Below, piece after piece: positions 44,268-55,529 of a stretch of 64,000 nt of DNA. The stretch is from contig JAGTJM010000017.1 of the NCBI GenBank assembly GCA_020747015.1, forward strand, positions 620,001 to 684,000. Reading direction: 5' to 3'. This DNA comes from Pyrenochaeta sp. MPI-SDFR-AT-0127 (lineage: Eukaryota; Ascomycota; Dothideomycetes; Pleosporales; Cucurbitariaceae). A program made the translations under genes and the position numbers. Every line of letters starts with the position of its first letter. Position 1 is the first letter of the stretch. The notes under the pieces were generated by a model. That model did no database searches. It saw only the letters and a program-made list of their open reading frames with translations, and was not told the origin of the DNA.

Positions 44268-47200
44268 TCAACCCAACATTTGATGTAGCGCGTTGACGCG
44301 ATAGCTCTCACTACGCTGAACTAGATCTTCATGCCGTCCTTGGTCAACAACCTTACCTCCTTCGATCAAGAAAATTACGTCTGCTCTAGCGATTGTCCTT
44401 AGTCTGTGTGCAATGGCAATGACAGTGACACCATGACCTTTGACAGCTCGTTCTAAACCAAGCTCAAGAGCCTTCTCGCTCTCAGCATCTAATGCACTTG
44501 TGCTTTCGTCTAGTAAAAGGAGTTTAGGCTTGCGTATCAGCGCACGCGCAATAGAAAGCCGCTGTCTTTGCCCACCAGACATTTGGCTACCATTGGCACC
44601 ACACGGTGTATCATAACCTTGAGGCAGGTCGATGATAGTCTCATGTATGTTTGCCAATTTGCAAGCTTCTTGTATCTCTTCATCTGATGGATCGTGACCA
44701 GGTCTAGCTCCAAGCGACAGATTGAACTTAATGCTCCCTTGGAAGAGTACGTTATCTTGAGGTACATACGCAATGTCATCACGGAAAGAGGTACCGTGAT
44801 GTCGCGCAATATCAAGGCCATTGATGCTAATGCTTCCAGACGATGGGGAATAAAAGCGTTCGAGTAAGGCCAGAACAGTACTTTTTCCTGCACCGGAAGG
44901 ACCAACCAAAGCACAGAATTGGCCAGGTTGGATTGATAGTGAGAGAGATGTGAGTACCGGAATACCGGGGCGTGCAGGGTATGAAAACCTCACATCACGG
45001 AACACAACCCCCGCCCCGCCTTGTGCAGATGCAGGAGGTGTCGAATCGGCGAGTGCTTCGACATCCTGCGCTCCTTTCTCGCTGTGATCAGGATCAGGAG
45101 ATGATCTGCCAGGCTTTGTGCATGGAGAATCCTTCCCGAGCTCGACCAATCCGCATATGCGCGAGATAGCGCCCTTTGCCTTGGAAATCTCGGGTGCAAG
45201 GGTGAAGAGCTGACCCCACAGCTGTGCAGATACGAGCATAGCGATGAGAATGATGAAAAATTGGGTTTGGGAGTATCTGCCTTCGATGATGTTTTTCGAG
45301 CCCCACCAGTATGCGAAAGCGTAAATAAAGCCACCACACGAATTAGCTATTGCCAGCCAGACATTGGTCTTGAAGCTTTGTTGCACCATTTCTTTGCGTG
45401 GAGCTCTCAGTGACCGGCGATAAGTTTGTAAAATTTCGTCTTCAATAGACAAGGCGTGGACTGTTTTGATATTTGAAACAGCCTCAATTGTAACTCCAAT
45501 AGAGGATGAAAAGGCGCCTGCGTGTTTGGCCGCGAATTTGGATATGGCACGAAGCTGCATGTACCCAGCCCCCAAGAGAAGCGGGACGATGACCAGGCAT
45601 ACTATCGCAATTCTCCAAGCGACAACGTGAGACAGGACGATAGCAGCTATGAAGTTGACGATAACTGAGAACAGCGTGCCGATGATGGAGCCACTGAATC
45701 CAGCTAACGCATTACCGTCTTTAGTGACTATATGTAGCGTGATTATTAGTACAAGATAATTCAGGGTAATGTGGCATGCCCATGGAGAAATATGATCACA
45801 TTAACAAATTGAGAGGGTTGGGACTTACTGTACTCTAAAAGCATGTTGGGATTTCTGCCTTCCGACTCATGCCACTGCAACGGTTGCTTCAAAAGAGCTT
45901 GCAACGACAGATTGCGCACCTTGTATATCAGTCGCTCAGAAATGAGCCCAAAGACTGCCCAGCTCGTGAAATTTGCGAGAAACTCGATGCAGGCAAGCAT
46001 GAACCACAAGCCGGACAATAGCTGGCCTCGTGATCGAATGAAGTCGGGCGGATTGCACGGTGACATTGTACCCATGATGTTACCGAAGAGGAGACCAGAG
46101 CCAGAGTACTGACCTCCAACAATCAAAGCTGCGAAGAAGGCCAAGATGATGAGGAGTAAGTATGGGCGTGTTAAAGGCGCCATCGTCTTAAAAATAGAGT
46201 CCGCAACAAGGCTTCCCTGTACACTCTCTGATGACTCTGCTTGCCTCTCCTCGCTGGCGACCACAGCACCTGACGACTGGGTGGTCAAAGCCTGCTTTTC
46301 TTCCGACAGTGCGTCTATCTCCTGCGAATCTAGGCTAGTCCGGGAGCTGTTTGCCCCGTTCTCGGTCGTATTGACTGTCTGGAGTCGCACCATGTCGGCA
46401 TAAGATCCATCCAATGCCATTAGGTCGTTATGTGTGCCTTGCTCAATGATGCCCCCTTTCTTCATCACAATGATCTTTGATGCGCTTCTGATGGTAGAGA
46501 GTCGATGAGCAATTGAGATAACAGTTCGCCCTTGAGAAGCTCGCTCGATGGCAGCCTGTATTCGTTGCTCGCTGGCTGAGTCGAGCGCTGCAGTGGCTTC
46601 ATCTAGAATTAGAATTTTGGGGTCTCGGACAAGCGCACGAGCGAGAGCGACACGCTGCTTCTGGCCGCCACTGACCAGACTCCCGCTCGAGCCAACAAGT
46701 GTTGCGAAGCCATACTCCAAACGATCAATAAAGATAGCGACATCGGCCAGATCTGCAGCGTTCTGGACTAAGCGAACAATTTCCACAACCTCCGGTCCAG
46801 CTTTCTCTGCGGCTTTAGTGAGGTCCTGCCCGCTCCTAACTTCTTCAGCAACTTGAGCTAGGGTACCGCTGAGCAATGTCGTCTCTAAATGGGAGTGGGG
46901 CGGCGAATTGACCAAACCAAGTGCAATGTTCTCTAGAATTGACCGATCAAGGAGTGAAGGCTCTTGTTGGACGAGGCTAATGAACCCGCGAAGGTTTTTG
47001 ATGTTGATGTCTTTGATATTTCGACCATCAAGCAGAATGTCTCCACCTTGCGGATCATAGAAACGGGTGATCAGGCTTGCAATGGTCGACTTGCCACTTC
47101 CAGATAGACCAACAATTGCAGTTAGTTGGCCAGCATTGCACTTGAGAGATATGTTGTTTAGGACCGGGTGCTCAGGTCGTGAAGGATATTTAAATGCAAC

Positions 47201-48365
47201 ATCGCGAAACTCAATTGTTCCATCAATGGAAGTTGGCTTCTCGGCAGACGTCGAAGTATTGTCGATGGAAGGCTGGGTTTCAATGTCCTTTCTCAAGCGT
47301 TCAAAAGCCGCGACCGCTCCGCCAAATATAGGCAGCATGGGCGCAACCTGGCTCAACACAATAGCGCCTAGCCATGAATTAGTTTAGGATTTAATTTGAT
47401 TTATGGTTACACTTACCATCGAGAAGAATGAAAGTGACCGTGTAAATTTCTCCAATAGATGCATTGCCATTGCCTTCAAGGGCGTCGGCAACCTTGCGAC
47501 TACCTTGCCAATATCCAAGAGCACTAGCTGAGAAGGCGATGAAGTAAAGCAATCCAGCTTGTACAGCCGCGACCGTGGCTTTCTTGATACCCTGGGAACG
47601 AGCACCCTCAAGGTGGTCCTTGAACTTCGCCTCCAGTCTGGAGTTGGCCCCGAGAGCATGAACAAGACCAACATGGTTCAAAGACTCGGAAGCTATCGCG
47701 CTGGCTGATCCAAAGCAATCTGACAACTTGGAGCTGTACTTGCCGACGAAGTGGCCGCCAACAGTTGCCATGAGCAGGAAAGCAGGTATCAGAGCCACTA
47801 GCATGCCAGCAAGCTCAGCATCCTTAATGAAGCCGACGATGTATGCTGTGGCGCAGAATGATACACATGTAAGAGCAACACCAACCTTCTCGGATGTGCC
47901 GCTTTCGATCGCCTGGATGTCGCCATTAAGTCGAGAAGATACCTCTCCCGCCTGGAGGTTGTCAAAGAAAGCCATGTCTTGTCGAAGTAGATTCCGCAAG
48001 TAGCGGTCCCGAACGCGTTGGGCTAAACGCTGTGATGCCAAGTTCCAACATACGAGGTGTATGTATATGCATGCAAAGCTACCAATAGCAATGTAAACAA
48101 GCAGCAAAATCTTGGGCGTGATAGAGGCTTCCTCGTCCCCATTGGAGGCGGCTCCAGCTTGGTTGTTGCACGTCGCATTGTTGATTTCATCGACCAGCTG
48201 ACCGAAGACAATTCCTATGAGCGGAAAGGGTATACCGGCGGCTATGGCTGCTACGAAGCCGATGCCGATGAGCAGCTTGTCCAGCCATGTTGGGTCTGCG
48301 TAGAAGAGGAGGTGCAAGAAGCCAAAGAAGGGCTTGGATGCCTTTGCAGGCTTATTGACCTTCAT
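44268..48365 (-). CDS. Full-length ABCB-type ABC transporter (TMD-NBD-TMD-NBD)
   Basis: Three exons on the minus strand: 48365-47417, 47367-45829 and 45727-44268; introns of 49 and 101 nt. The product is 1315 residues from the ATG at 48365. A longer frame to 48620 looks like leader. NBD1 has Walker A GLSGSGKST, signature LVSGGQKQR and Walker B ILILDEATAALD. NBD2 has GPSGAGKST, QMSGGQRQR and LLLLDESTSALD. Each half starts with a six-helix membrane domain. All ATPase motifs are intact, so both sites should be active. ABCB transporters of this kind adjoin NPS6/SidD genes in other ascomycetes and are thought to move the siderophore or a breakdown product. A single exact GATA site lies 311 bp upstream of the start. 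Confidence 0.92.
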
Positions 48366-48675
48366 TGAGTCCAGGTGAGCTGCTGGGAGCGAGGATAGTC
48401 GTGTCGTTGAGACGTGGTGAGGTTTTACAAACGCGCCTGCACGAGGTATGGCAGGGCGCTGTGGCCCCTCCACGGCGCGGCGGCCAGGATCGACATAGTG
48501 CAGAGTGAGTCGTTGGCATAACGTCAACGGGTATAGTGTTACATGGGAGCAGGATGCACGATGGATGTTGGGAGCAGCCCTGTGTGGCGCTGAGTGGTGG
48601 AGCGGGAAGACGTCACGCACTAAGCGATGTCGGAAATGATACTCTAATCAGATTGAAACTAGCGCCTTCCCAAAG

Positions 48676-48684
48676 ATCAGATAA
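48676..48684 (+). promoter_or_regulatory. Exact iron-GATA site upstream of the ABC transporter
   Basis: ATCAGATAA, in the 397-bp gap between the ABC transporter start (48365, minus) and the stop of the sidA-like gene (48763). It is the only exact copy of the consensus in this gap and is well placed to act on the ABC gene. Confidence 0.7.
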
Positions 48685-48762
48685 AATTTGCTCCTTAGCG
48701 CCTGCCGCTTCCGGAAAGCTCCCTAGCTCGGGCACCCTACAGTACAGCTCACAGCTCACAGC

Positions 48763-50052
48763 TCACATCCGGGCCTGGATCACGACGCTATTTCCTGCGT
48801 CCTCGGCCACTGACGACACCGTTTTCACAATCTCGCCAGCCATCAGACTGATGTCCTGTGCCAATGAGCGCCCGTCCTCAGCATTGGACAGCAACCACAC
48901 CCGGCAGCCCTCTGCCACTGCTCCGCGCTTGAACTGTACCTCGTTGAGGCTGTCTCCTTTCTGCCGGCAGCCTAGCACGAGCGAATCCAGGCTCTGAAGC
49001 AGCTGGTTTTGCAGAACTGGGCTGGTCGCAGTGTCTCTGATGATGAAGTCTGACTGCGAGCACGCTGCGGCCGCGTCCTTGCCAATAACAACATGCAATC
49101 CATACTCACCTTTCGTCTGGACTTGCTTCTCGTACCCGCGCATGTATATACTTTGGACGAGTTCCGACGCATCGGTGACTTTTGCCTTGTGGCCGCCTGC
49201 TGGTTTTGCCCAGATGGAGCAGAGCTGAGGCTGTGGTGGCTCCTTCTCGTTAAGCACCGTCAATGGGGCAAGCGACTCATCTTCAGTGACGATGGTGATG
49301 TTTCCGAGTCGAGGACACGAGAGCAAGTCGTCCAAGATCTCAGCCGTTGTTGGTCCAGAACCAACGACAGAAATATTCAGCCGTGGCTCATTGGCTCCTC
49401 GCAATTCATTCCTCCTTGAGACGTACTCATTCATGGAGATAATTCGTTGTCCGCCGAGGAAGTTGACTGTAGGTAGTGGCTGCGTGGTTGTAGGGCTCTG
49501 CTTCGACGGGGAGGGCGCAACAATGTTTCTTGCTCGCACCGCATAAGTCTTGCCGCTGCTATCCTTTACGGCAATTTTCCAGCTCCTCACAACGTCCGAG
49601 TCCGTTTCTGGGACAACGCCAACCACTTCGCTGCCATAGCGTACCTGGCTTTTGAACTGCTCGGCAGCCCACTTGAGATAATCCTCAAACTCTTCCCGTA
49701 GAGGATTCAGGCGATCCGAGTTGGCGAATTCGATCAAACGACCTCGAGCGAGGAGATAGTTGACATAGCTGAAAGAAGTCCGCGGATTGCGGAGTGTTGC
49801 GAGGTCATACATGAATGGGCTTTCCATGCGTGTTCTTGAAATGTGTGCTCCAGCATGCCTTGCTGCAAATGATGGTTTCCGCTCGAGAAAGAGCACGTTG
49901 TGAGGCTTGCGGGCTTCGCGGTTTGCGATGGCCGTCGCTAGTTGAGCTGCACCGAAACCGATACAAACAAAGTCGAAGGGAAGTGAGGTGCTTGCGGCGG
50001 ATGTATCTGATTTTGGGTCTAATGACCTGGTGGAGTGCTCTGTTGAGGTCAT
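48763..50052 (-). CDS. sidA: L-ornithine N5-monooxygenase-like flavoprotein (SidA family)
   Basis: A single exon, 429 residues from the ATG whose complement is 50050-50052 (MTSTEHS). The frame is open to 50229, but that extension reads as leader. Family marks: FAD loop CIGFGAAQLATAIA near residue 30, FMYDLATLRNPRTSFSYVNY, GRLIEFANSDRLNPLREEFEDYLKW in two adjacent segments, and an NADPH loop SVVGSGPTTAEI. SidA enzymes hydroxylate ornithine at N5, the first committed step of all hydroxamate siderophores. The NADPH loop differs from the usual GGGQSAAE type and the chain is shorter than canonical SidA (about 500 residues), so this may be a cluster-specific paralogue. It diverges from sidF over a 584-bp promoter. 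Confidence 0.82.
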   Translation of the reverse strand: MTSTEHSTRSLDPKSDTSAASTSLPFDFVCIGFGAAQLATAIANREARKPHNVLFLERKPSFAARHAGAHISRTRMESPFMYDLATLRNPRTSFSYVNYLLARGRLIEFANSDRLNPLREEFEDYLKWAAEQFKSQVRYGSEVVGVVPETDSDVVRSWKIAVKDSSGKTYAVRARNIVAPSPSKQSPTTTQPLPTVNFLGGQRIISMNEYVSRRNELRGANEPRLNISVVGSGPTTAEILDDLLSCPRLGNITIVTEDESLAPLTVLNEKEPPQPQLCSIWAKPAGGHKAKVTDASELVQSIYMRGYEKQVQTKGEYGLHVVIGKDAAAACSQSDFIIRDTATSPVLQNQLLQSLDSLVLGCRQKGDSLNEVQFKRGAVAEGCRVWLLSNAEDGRSLAQDISLMAGEIVKTVSSVAEDAGNSVVIQARM

Positions 50053-50636
50053 GATGAAAGATTGTTGGATAGACAGACAGTCCGGTAGTGAGATGAGCGA
50101 GGTGTCACAGTCAGGTATGGAGAGAAAATACTTGAAGGCTAACGGTATGATTCTACAAAGAGCTATGGTACGATCGCAAAAAGCTTTGAAACAAATTGCA
50201 GGAGCTGACGCACTGGCCCATGATGGCAAGCTGTACCGACAGACGAACTCCCACGAAAGATGTCACCGATTCGTAGCGTCTGCCGTATAAGCGAGTATTG
50301 CTGGTGCATGCCACATACGCCGGCGTGCATACGCTTGTGGTTGTCACACTAGTACCCACATGGCGTGATCAGCCACCCTTTCGGAACTTTCCCTGTAAAA
50401 GACCAAGCAACCACCCTTGTCCCCAGGACATGATGCCGTTGGAGGGGGAATGTTACCCACCTAAGACTGCGTAATGCTGTGGCCGGATCTTTGCAGTTGA
50501 CCTCGGCTCAAGTTACACGATACAGTCTTGTCCAATTTGAACGCCCTCAAGCTTTATGCCGCTGCTCCAGCTGCCTTGCAACCTTCCGCTATTCTCACAA
50601 TAGTCTTTCGCCCTCAAAAACAGATAATCGACGGCC
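50053..50636. promoter_or_regulatory. Shared sidA-like/sidF promoter
   Basis: 584 bp between the divergent starts. In contrast to the other cluster promoters, no exact ATCWGATAA was found. The only related element is CAGATAA at 50621-50627, ten bases before the sidF ATG, too close to be a typical upstream site. Confidence 0.5.
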
Positions 50637-52022
50637 ATGGCTCAGCAGGCGAAACCAAGCGCTACCCAGGAGCCGCTCATTCTGAAGCTTCCACATCCAT
50701 ATCTGACAGCTTATGCGGTCACCAATGTTGCTCCAAAGGGGCAACCCACCAACAACCAGATCAGTTTTTCAGCAGCGGGCACCAGTGGTAAAGGACTGGC
50801 TCCGCCTACGCTACTGCACAATGATACTGTATCATTCACCGATATTGGTTTCTTGGCTGAGGGTGCAATTCCGCCGAATGGAGATAATAGCTCATGGGCG
50901 CGAGCACGAAGATCGCCTTTTGTCACCGTTACCTGGACTGGAGAACGACCTTCTGTCCCGCAGCTGTGGCTCATTGCATATGCATTGGTCTCGCTGCATC
51001 CCTTGGTTGAGAATTTTCGAGTCCTCTTCTCCGGCAAAGACTCACAGGCACTAACCCAAGAGCTGCACGTCACTGGTCTATTCCACCCTCATCCAACGGG
51101 ATCCACCTCATCGAAACCCCATGACGGACACTTGCTTCTACGAAGCACTTTCTGGCAGGGCGCTGCATCTCCCTTTGGCCCCCGTCCTGTCTGGGCACCA
51201 CACCTGGATGCCGCAAACAAGCCAATCACCAGGCGCTATCCGCCGTTCCCATTCCAAAATGCACCGTCTACCCAGTTCCCGGCTCTACCACGGCACACCA
51301 TGCATCCAGTCCGGGAACCAAAACCTGTGCCCGGGTCGATCATCTACAGCCGGTGGATACCACACCTGAAGGAACATTTTACGATGATCTCTCTGGATTA
51401 TACCAACCCGGATCATCTCGATCGCTTCCACAATTGGCAGAATGACCCACGTGTCGCTGCTGGATGGAACGAAACCGGGACACTGGATGAGCATCGCGAG
51501 TATCTCCGGAAGCTGCACAAGGACCCCCACGTGCTGACCATGTTCGCGGCATTCGACGACGTTTTGTTTGCATACTTTGAGGTTTACTGGGCCATGGTAC
51601 GCTTATGCCGCTAATTGCTTAATTGCTTGTTTGCATCCAGGTACTGACTACAATCCTAGGAAGATCACATGGGGGCTCACTATCAGTCATCACCATATGA
51701 CCGTGGCAGGCACTCGCTCGTCGGCGATATCAGATTTAGAGGCCCTTACCGAGTCTCAGCGTGGTGGTCTGGACTCATGCACTACATGTTCCTTGATGAG
51801 CCTAGGACTTGGAACCTGGTCGGCGAACCAGCAGCCACGAGCAGCACGGTCTTGGCATATGACTTTGCCCACGGCTTCCATGTTGAGAAGCTCATGGACC
51901 TGCCGCATAAGCGAAGTGCCCTCATGATGGTCAACAGGGAAAAGTTCTTCACACTGAGCCCTTTCGTGTGGGATGGTGAAGCCAAAGTGCGACCAAGTTT
52001 GGATGCACTTGCAAAACTGTAA
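50637..52022 (+). CDS. sidF: N5-hydroxyornithine acyl-transferase (SidF type), peroxisomal
   Basis: Two exons, 50637-51596 and 51660-52022, with a 63-nt intron; 440 residues. The C-terminal half is the siderophore acyltransferase fold (IucB/AlcB group of GNAT proteins): MISLDYTNPDHLDRFHNWQN, RVAAGWNETGTLDEHREYL, FAYFEVYWAMEDHMGAHY across the splice, and YDRGRHSLVGD. SidF transfers anhydromevalonyl from CoA to N5-hydroxyornithine in fusarinine and coprogen synthesis. The last three residues are AKL, a strong type-1 peroxisomal targeting signal, matching the known peroxisomal location of SidF. It is transcribed divergently from the sidA-like gene. Confidence 0.9.
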
Positions 52023-52391
52023 AGGGGATCGTCGTGCACAATCGGACAACATCATGTACTGTACATACAATAATTCACTTCTAATTCCCAAGTCGGCTAT
52101 TCAGATTCAACGTATTGCGTTCTGTGCTACCTACAGTGCCGCCTGCGTCGTCGACTCGAGAGCCGCATGTCGGCATGGGCAGTTAGCATTGACGCAGTAC
52201 AGAGCTTTGGTATATTTGTTACCGTACGCAATTATCCGCGTGGATCAAGCGCTTCAGCCGAACTCTGGCACACTTCTGCACTTGCACTAACGCAAAGTGC
52301 ACACGTCATAAGTTGCATCGTTGCCCACACCAAAGGCCCAATCACAACCTGACATGACGTCCCTGATCCTGGAGCACTATGCAGGGCGCGG

Positions 52392-52971
52392 ATCAGATAA
52401 CCTTAAACAAGCCCCACGCCCGACCAAGCAACGACGAACGAAAATTTTATCTGATCCGCCCTTTGCAGGGCACCCCCGCAAGCCTGGCCGGCAATGGCTG
52501 TTTGTGCGTTGGAGGCGCATGTAATTTGCTTATTGACGCAGGGCAGACAGGCTGGGCCTGCAAGGTGGGAGGTAACACGTAACGGTAACGCATAACGTAG
52601 GTTGACAGGAGAAGAGCGCAAAATCCCGGAACTCGACGCGGCATGGCACAGTTCGGTACTTTGCGAACTGGTCGATCGATGCACGAAAAAAAAATTATCA
52701 GATGCATATTGCGTGCACAAGGCGCAGATCCCTTGACCAAGTTGCCCGCCAAGAGACTGCCACTTCAACTTGGATCAGATAACTTTCTTATGTAACGGCA
52801 AACAAAGCCGAGCCGTGATCCTCCCGATCTCCACACCATGCCTTTTCCGCCTGCCCTGTTTTCAATCTGATAAAAAAAAAAGTTCCACGCAAAAAGCCCG
52901 GAAAGTTTCGGCCCACAATAGCACCTTCCCGATGTCGCAACGCTCGGATCGCATGATTGATCTTATCAGAT
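52392..52971. promoter_or_regulatory. Six exact iron-GATA sites upstream of sidI
   Basis: Exact ATCWGATAA copies at 52392-52400, 52447-52455 (reverse), 52695-52703 (reverse), 52774-52782, 52865-52873 and 52963-52971 (reverse). They sit in the 1.6-kb stretch between the sidF stop (52022) and the sidI start (53617), with no other gene seen before 53379. The six sites in 580 bp are the densest group in the window. They are 650-1230 bp from the sidI ATG, which suggests a long leader or an unannotated transcript start near 53000-53300. Confidence 0.85.
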
Positions 52972-53378
52972 TAGATTGATGTCCATTCCCCTGCGACCAA
53001 CAGGACCGGGGTACGCCCGCGCCGTGCTGTCATCGGTCCCAGCAGTTTTCTTCTCCACCATGACGACCAGGGACGATCACCTCCTGGTCGAGAAAAGATT
53101 TTGTCAATCACTTGACGGCCCTCCTGGCTGGCGCTAGAGCATGATGGCAGCGGCGTTATATCCACATAGAGCAAGAGACATGGTGGTGTGCTGGGTAAGC
53201 CGAGGGCGTAATTTCGACGAGCGCTGGCACGATAGGGCACACGCAGAAGACGCCGTATGCATTCTACGTACCGGGAATAGCCATGATGAAAAGCAAAGCC
53301 CAGTCTGCCTATTGAGTCTTTAGATCCGAGCCATCAGCGAGGCACCGTCACTGCTGAAGTCTGCTTGCCCTGAGAGCT

Positions 53379-53579
53379 ATGGCGAAGATCAGTGTTGCAA
53401 ATCTCCATCCTCAATTGATCGACTGCCTCTGGGTGCTTCTGTACACGACAGCTTCACTATTCTTCTCTTTCTACGCATTCTACTATCTCAGTCGGCACTT
53501 TATTCCGGTTATTGCGCACGCTCCAAGGCATTCAGTGGCCTTTGGACAGCCGGGTGCCGATGAGCAGTGGAAGAACTAG
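53379..53579 (+). CDS. 66-codon ORF ahead of sidI (possible uORF or microprotein)
   Basis: An ATG-started frame of 66 codons ends 37 nt before the sidI ATG. The translation has one hydrophobic aromatic segment (about residues 18-43, around LFFSFYAFYYL) that could span a membrane. It lies downstream of the six GATA sites and so would be in the sidI leader if transcription starts there. Such an arrangement would act as an upstream ORF lowering sidI translation, or code for a small membrane protein. There is no homology evidence, and it may be chance. Confidence 0.3.
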   Translation: MAKISVANLHPQLIDCLWVLLYTTASLFFSFYAFYYLSRHFIPVIAHAPRHSVAFGQPGADEQWKN

Positions 53580-53616
53580 TTGAGAAAAAGCTCTACGCTT
53601 GCAATAATTCGCAACG

Positions 53617-55529
53617 ATGGCACAGATCCACGATCAGTCGCGGCACGATGCCCTTCAACGACTCAACCAAACACTTCTCCAGATCGACCCATACATCCTC
53701 CCTCCATACCCAAACCTCTCGCTCGTCTCTGGTCCTCTCGATCCTCCTCTCGTACAATTGACAATCTCACAACTCCTGTCCCAACAAGCAGAGAGTTACC
53801 CGCACAATGAAGCCGTCATAATACCATGGACTGGTGCACGGTGGACATACCAGAGACTATGGAATGAGTCGAATCTGTTAGCGAGGGCTTTGTTGAAGTA
53901 TGGCGTACGCCCAAGGGATCGTATAGGCATCATGAGTGGAAATTGCGAGAAGTACATAGCGCTATTCTTTGCTTGCGTAAGGGTAGGCGCGATATGCGTG
54001 ACGCTCAACAATACCTATACCGCAACTGAAATGGAGTATGCGCTGAAACATACCAGTAAGTGAACAGAGTTCAAATTCATACTAGCACAGCAGCTTATCA
54101 ACGATAGAATGTCGAATCCTCTTCACTACACCTACAATCGCACGGTTTGACAACGGGCCGTTACTGGAAAGACTTCATGAAGAGGATCTTTCGTCGATAC
54201 TGCCAGATTTGAAAACCGTCTGCTTAGTACGGGGCGCATACAGTGACTTTATCAAATACGACGAGTTTATCCACGAAGCCGAAAGTATACCAGATCATAT
54301 TCTAGACATCTTTGACGGTATAATAAGTCCGCATGATGTCGCGAACCTCCAATTTACGAGTGGTAGTACTGGCAGCCCAAAAGCAGCTATGTTAACACAT
54401 CAGTACGTATGACGGGGTCCTACATTTCACATTGACTAACAATGGTTCAGCAACCTTATAAACAACTCTCGTTTCATCGGTGACCGCATGGAACTCACTA
54501 CTACTGACATCCTCTGCTGTCCGCCACCACTGTTTCACTGCTTCGGTTTGACACTTGGCCTTCTCGCGACACTAAGTCACGGCGGCAAGATCGTCTACCC
54601 AGCAGAATCCTTCGACCCCGTTGCGACCATGCACGCCATCTCCGACGAACGCTGCACAGCACTCCATGGCGTGCCGGCTATGATGGAGTCCATTATTGAC
54701 TGCGAGAAGCCTGAAGGCTGGACCTCCGAACTTCGTACAGGTATTGTGGCGGGAAGCCCTGTGCCACGATGGCTGATGGAGAAGATGGTTGAGGAGTTGG
54801 GCATGACAGACTTTACATCTAGCTACGGCCTGACTGAAGCAAGCCCAACAGTATTCAATGCTCATACTACGGACTCCTTACATGCACGACTGACTAGCGT
54901 TGGTACCGTGCTGCCACACGCACGGGTCAAGATTGTAGATCGTGATGACAGAGTTGTTCCGATCGGTGTGCGAGGTGAGCTTTGTGTATCCGGGTATCAA
55001 GTCTGCCGAGGTTACTGGGAAAATCCCGAAAAGACGGCAGAGTTGCTTGTCAGGGATGACCAAGGAGAGTTGTGGTTGCATACTGGTGATGAAGCGGTAC
55101 TTGATGTTGATGGCTACTGCACCATCACGGGAAGATTCAAGGACATCATCATCCGCGGTATGTTCACCACCAATTTAAAAAACGAGTTGTTACTGATGCC
55201 ATTCAGGCGGTGAAAACATCTACCCGCTCGAGATTGAAGAAAGACTAGTTCAGCATCCAGCCATTGCACGCGCCATCGTTGTCGGTGTTTCGCATCCACG
55301 ATACGTCGAGGTCCCAGCTGCGTTCTTACTTCGTGAAGAAGGCTCCGACAAGCCAGGGATTGAAGAAGTGAAGACCTGGGTGAGGAAGGTCTTGGGACGG
55401 CACAAAGCTCCCGTGCACGTCTTTTGGCTCGGCGAAGATTGTAGTGATGAAATCCCGTTGACAGGAAGTGGGAAGATAAAGAAGTTTGAACTCAGAGATG
55501 CAGCCGAGGAGTTACTGAAGCAGGCATAA
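53617..55529 (+). CDS. sidI: Mevalonyl-CoA ligase (SidI type acyl-CoA synthetase)
   Basis: Four exons: 53617-54055, 54108-54402, 54451-55157 and 55207-55529, giving 587 residues, the usual SidI length. Motifs of the AMP-forming ligases: LQFTSGSTGSPKAAMLTHHN (completed across the second intron), SSYGLTEASP, LWLHTGDEAVLD, GRFKDIIIRGGENIYPLEIE (completed across the third intron) and a C-terminal GSGKIKKFEL with the catalytic lysine. SidI activates mevalonate with CoA, linking sterol and siderophore pathways. Near the N-terminus RLNQTLLQI resembles the type-2 peroxisomal signal R-L-x5-H/Q-L, as reported for SidI of Aspergillus; the fifth and last positions are imperfect. The neighbouring sidF supports the assignment over a general fatty acyl-CoA ligase. 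Confidence 0.87.

Noticed and set aside
48366..48620. Extended N-terminus of the ABC transporter to 48620
   Set aside because: The extra 85 residues are His/Pro/Arg-rich without family similarity; the ATG at 48365 starts just before the conserved region.
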